Assembly (NCBI GenBank): GCA_900548745.1
Contig: URLQ01000161.1
Span: 1 to 5,965 of the forward strand
Direction: 5' to 3'
Length of the DNA stretch: 5,965 nucleotides
From: an uncultured Prevotella sp.
GTDB taxonomy: Bacteria; Bacteroidota; Bacteroidia; Bacteroidales; Bacteroidaceae
The notes below the pieces were generated by a model that was not told where the DNA came from, searched no databases, and saw only the letters and a program-made list of their open reading frames with translations. Shown piece by piece: positions 5,093 through 5,965 of the stretch (within the stretch, counting starts at the first letter, position 1; every line of letters begins with the position of its first letter). The translations under genes were made by a program, and so were the position numbers.

Positions 5093-5965
5093 ATGAAAGA
5101 AAAAACAGAAAGTTCAGTAGTCTGTCATCATCATCGAGTAGGCTTCCTGGGATTGCTCGTCACATTAGGCATTGTGTTTGGCGACATCGGTACATCCCCA
5201 CTCTATGTGATGAAAGCTATCCTGCATACAGGCGAAACCATCAACGAGAGCACTATCCTGGGCGCATTGTCCTGCATCATTTGGACACTCACCCTTCAGA
5301 CCACCATTAAATACGTATGCGTGGCACTGCGAGCCGACAACAATGGCGAAGGAGGCATTCTCGCCCTCTACGCTCTGTTGCGCAAGATGAAAAGAAAGTG
5401 GATTTATTTATTGGCTATCATTGGCGCAAGCACCTTGCTGGCAGATGGAATCATTACCCCAGCCATCACGGTTACCACTGCCATCGAAGGACTCGAAAGC
5501 ATCAGTCCCAACCTGCCGGTCATCCCTATCACCCTTGCCATTATCACGATTATCTTCTTCGTGCAGCGCTTTGGCACCGAAAGCATAGGCAAGTCGTTCG
5601 GAGTCTTCATGCTACTATGGTTCCTGCTGCTGGGCGTGACGGGAGCTTTCAGCATCACGTCTTATCCATTGATACTGAAGGCTTTCAATCCCTATTATGC
5701 AGCCATACTGCTGGCCAAATCACCAGAATGGTTCTTGATTCTGGGTGCCGTATTTCTCTGTACCACGGGTGCAGAGGCACTTTACTCCGACCTGGGACAT
5801 TGCGGCAGGAAGAACATCGCCATCAGCTGGGGTTTTGTTAAGACCATGCTCATTCTCAACTATTTAGGACAGGGAGCATGGGTGCTGAACCATGTGCCGA
5901 CAGCATTGTCCGTGAATCCATTCTTTTCCATCATGCCGCAGAGCCTACTGTTCTTCTCCATCATC
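5093..5965 (+). CDS. kup: Kup/KUP-family potassium uptake transporter, N-terminal part (3' partial)
   Basis: An ATG at 5093 opens a frame of 291 codons that continues past the right edge; the family is usually about 620-660 residues, so somewhat under half is visible. Diagnostic motifs are FGDIGTSPLYV (29-39, first membrane segment), RADNNGEGGILALYALL (80-96), LADGIITPAITV (116-127), QRFGT (158-162), TTGAEALYSDLGH (224-236) and LNYLGQGAWVL (255-265). Acidic and polar residues in the first, third and TGAE segments line the cation path in characterised relatives. About seven membrane helices are visible: roughly 17-41, 53-79, 103-131, 143-158, 169-189, 213-231 and 245-266. Kup proteins import K+ across the inner membrane, generally with protons. 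The short polar N-terminus includes a natural H12-H13-H14 run. The start is supported by an AT-rich, purine-rich AAGAGAATAAAA just upstream and by the lack of another nearby in-frame ATG. It has its own promoter and a structured leader, and no evident link to the SusC/SusD pair. Confidence 0.95.
   Translation, partial: MKEKTESSVVCHHHRVGFLGLLVTLGIVFGDIGTSPLYVMKAILHTGETINESTILGALSCIIWTLTLQTTIKYVCVALRADNNGEGGILALYALLRKMKRKWIYLLAIIGASTLLADGIITPAITVTTAIEGLESISPNLPVIPITLAIITIIFFVQRFGTESIGKSFGVFMLLWFLLLGVTGAFSITSYPLILKAFNPYYAAILLAKSPEWFLILGAVFLCTTGAEALYSDLGHCGRKNIAISWGFVKTMLILNYLGQGAWVLNHVPTALSVNPFFSIMPQSLLFFSII

Noticed and set aside
5317..5841. Plus-strand open frame of 174 codons inside kup
   Set aside because: It is rich in His, Arg and Gln, unlike a real protein, and lies in an alternative frame of the clearly recognisable Kup coding sequence.

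Overview
The window looks like chromosomal DNA from a Bacteroidales bacterium, most likely Prevotella/Segatella or a close relative. The evidence is an adjacent SusC/SusD-type outer-membrane nutrient-uptake pair, lipoprotein and signal-peptide styles typical of the phylum, weak Shine-Dalgarno sites, and two good matches to the Bacteroidota -7 promoter element TAnnTTTG, one ahead of each large transcription unit. Genus-level placement is inference.

Layout, left to right, with all genes on the + strand. (1) Bases 1-131 are the last 42 codons of a type I restriction-modification specificity subunit (hsdS), cut by the window edge. (2) Bases 132-546 hold no convincing gene. They contain a 12-bp hairpin straddling the hsdS stop, a REP-like palindromic element, short dyads that could be operators, and a promoter about 45 bases before the next gene. 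(3) Bases 547-3246 encode a SusC/RagA-family TonB-dependent transporter of 899 residues that lacks the usual N-terminal carboxypeptidase-regulatory-like domain. (4) Bases 3259-4875 encode its SusD/RagB-family surface lipoprotein partner of 538 residues, 12 bases downstream and surely co-transcribed. (5) Bases 4876-5092 are a spacer with weak hairpins, a promoter, and a leader of about 105 nt carrying a stem-loop. (6) Bases 5093-5965 are the first 291 codons of a Kup/KUP-family potassium transporter, open at the right edge.

The SusC-like barrel and the SusD-like lid should form one complex that binds an oligomeric nutrient at the cell surface and imports it with TonB energy. No glycoside hydrolase, peptidase, ECF sigma/anti-sigma pair or hybrid two-component regulator is visible next to the pair. 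The substrate therefore cannot be named, and the pair looks like an orphan or minimal uptake locus. The Kup gene has its own promoter and appears functionally unrelated.

The main gene families are well known. The most interesting material is non-coding: the structured, repeat-bounded segment at the end of hsdS, which may have replaced the last residues of that protein, and the structured leader of kup. I see no clear evidence of an undescribed multi-gene system.
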